From Actinomycetota bacterium (GTDB lineage: Bacteria > Actinomycetota > Thermoleophilia > RBG-16-64-13): DNA of 52,514 nucleotides. Positions 52,374 through 52,514 of the stretch are shown here, piece after piece. The translations under genes were made by a program, and so were the position numbers. Positions within the stretch are counted from its first letter, which is position 1; each line of letters begins with the position of its first letter. The notes under the pieces are model-generated. The model saw nothing but the letters and a program-made list of their open reading frames with translations, was not told where the DNA came from and ran no database searches. The stretch covers positions 1 to 52,514 of the forward strand of contig JAHJSA010000073.1 in the NCBI GenBank assembly GCA_018830645.1, given 5' to 3'.

Positions 52374-52514
52374 GTGATCGACGAACATGCCATAGGAGAG
52401 CGTTACCGGGCTCTGGCGGGAGAGCTCGATGAGAGGCGTCGGCGCCTGTGGGCGGCGGCGGAGGCGCGGGTGTGCGGGCGTGGCGGGGTCGCCGCCGTGG
52501 CGCGGGCCACAGGG
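52374..52514 (+). mobile_element. ISAzo13-family transposase, 5' end (partial)
   Basis: A GTG start at 52374 follows an in-frame TAG at 52365. The 47 visible residues include ERYRALAGELDERRRRLWAA, AEARVCGRGGVAAVARATG. This matches the opening of ISAzo13/Rhodopirellula-type transposases (R-Y-x-x-L-x-x-x-L-D-E-R-x-R-R-L, then G-G-x-x-A-V-x-R-A-T-G). The gene runs off the right edge. Confidence 0.85.

Overview
The window is about 52.5 kb of high-GC bacterial DNA, dense with operons whose genes overlap by 4 bases (ATGA/GTGA) and with many GTG/TTG starts. The gene set points to an anaerobic or microaerophilic, deep-branching member of the Actinomycetota, loosely Coriobacteriia-like; this is inferred from gene content only. 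It includes rubrerythrin, a flavodiiron protein, a MetV-like folate protein, selenoproteins, a complex I cluster without nuoE/F/G, RsbW/STAS switch proteins, and an FtsZ ending in DLDVPAFLR.

Layout. 1-4674 is an accessory, gene-poor patch of lower coding quality: a PAS/HisKA sensor cut off inside its kinase domain, a HigBA-type toxin-antitoxin pair whose toxin has no usable start codon, a broken Rhs tip with a toxin-like C-terminus and a candidate immunity gene, and a transposase scrap. 4675-7246 is an operon of two selenoproteins, a GNAT-like/rhodanese fusion with an in-frame TGA at 5701 and a glutaredoxin with an in-frame TGA at 5895, followed by a SAM methyltransferase. Both TGAs have a SECIS-like hairpin 16-37 nt downstream, and selD at 21145 is itself a Sec-containing selenoprotein. 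7561-9518 is an oxygen and peroxide defence operon (rubrerythrin, DUF2769-like protein, FprA). 9708-13269 holds metV with its regulator, and, divergently, an NADH:rubredoxin-type oxidoreductase and an iron-sulfur flavoprotein. 13288-15179 is a two-component system with a Met-rich sensor loop. 15203-16572 holds a QueG-like ferredoxin and dcd.

17212-21010 (minus strand) is a Fur-CbiMN-CbiQ-CbiO-GyrI metal uptake operon. 21145-23732 is selD coupled to an MFS exporter. 23723-25842 holds RsbW, STAS and a polysaccharide deacetylase. 25839-36022 is complex I in two divergent arms. The minus arm is nuoB-C-D plus a NuoI whose ferredoxin is interrupted by a GltD-like flavoprotein module; the plus arm is nuoA-H-J-K-L-N. 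NuoE, F, G and M are absent from the cluster.

36035-39963 carries an HpnI-like glycosyltransferase, a GH1 glycosidase, dodecin and a nucleotidyltransferase. 39960-44106 is the glycine cleavage operon gcvT-gcvPA-gcvPB, without gcvH. 44275-47317 is a secreted Spy-like protein with a two-component system. 47446-48975 is a B12-binding radical SAM protein. 49026-52319 is ParA, FtsZ (with a ParB-like N-terminal peptide) and a GNAT/AAA+ fusion behind a good sigma-70-type promoter. The window ends inside an ISAzo13-type transposase.

The most notable candidates are the selenoprotein operon, the NuoI/GltD fusion in a complex I cluster without E/F/G/M, and the parA-ftsZ-GNAT/AAA operon.
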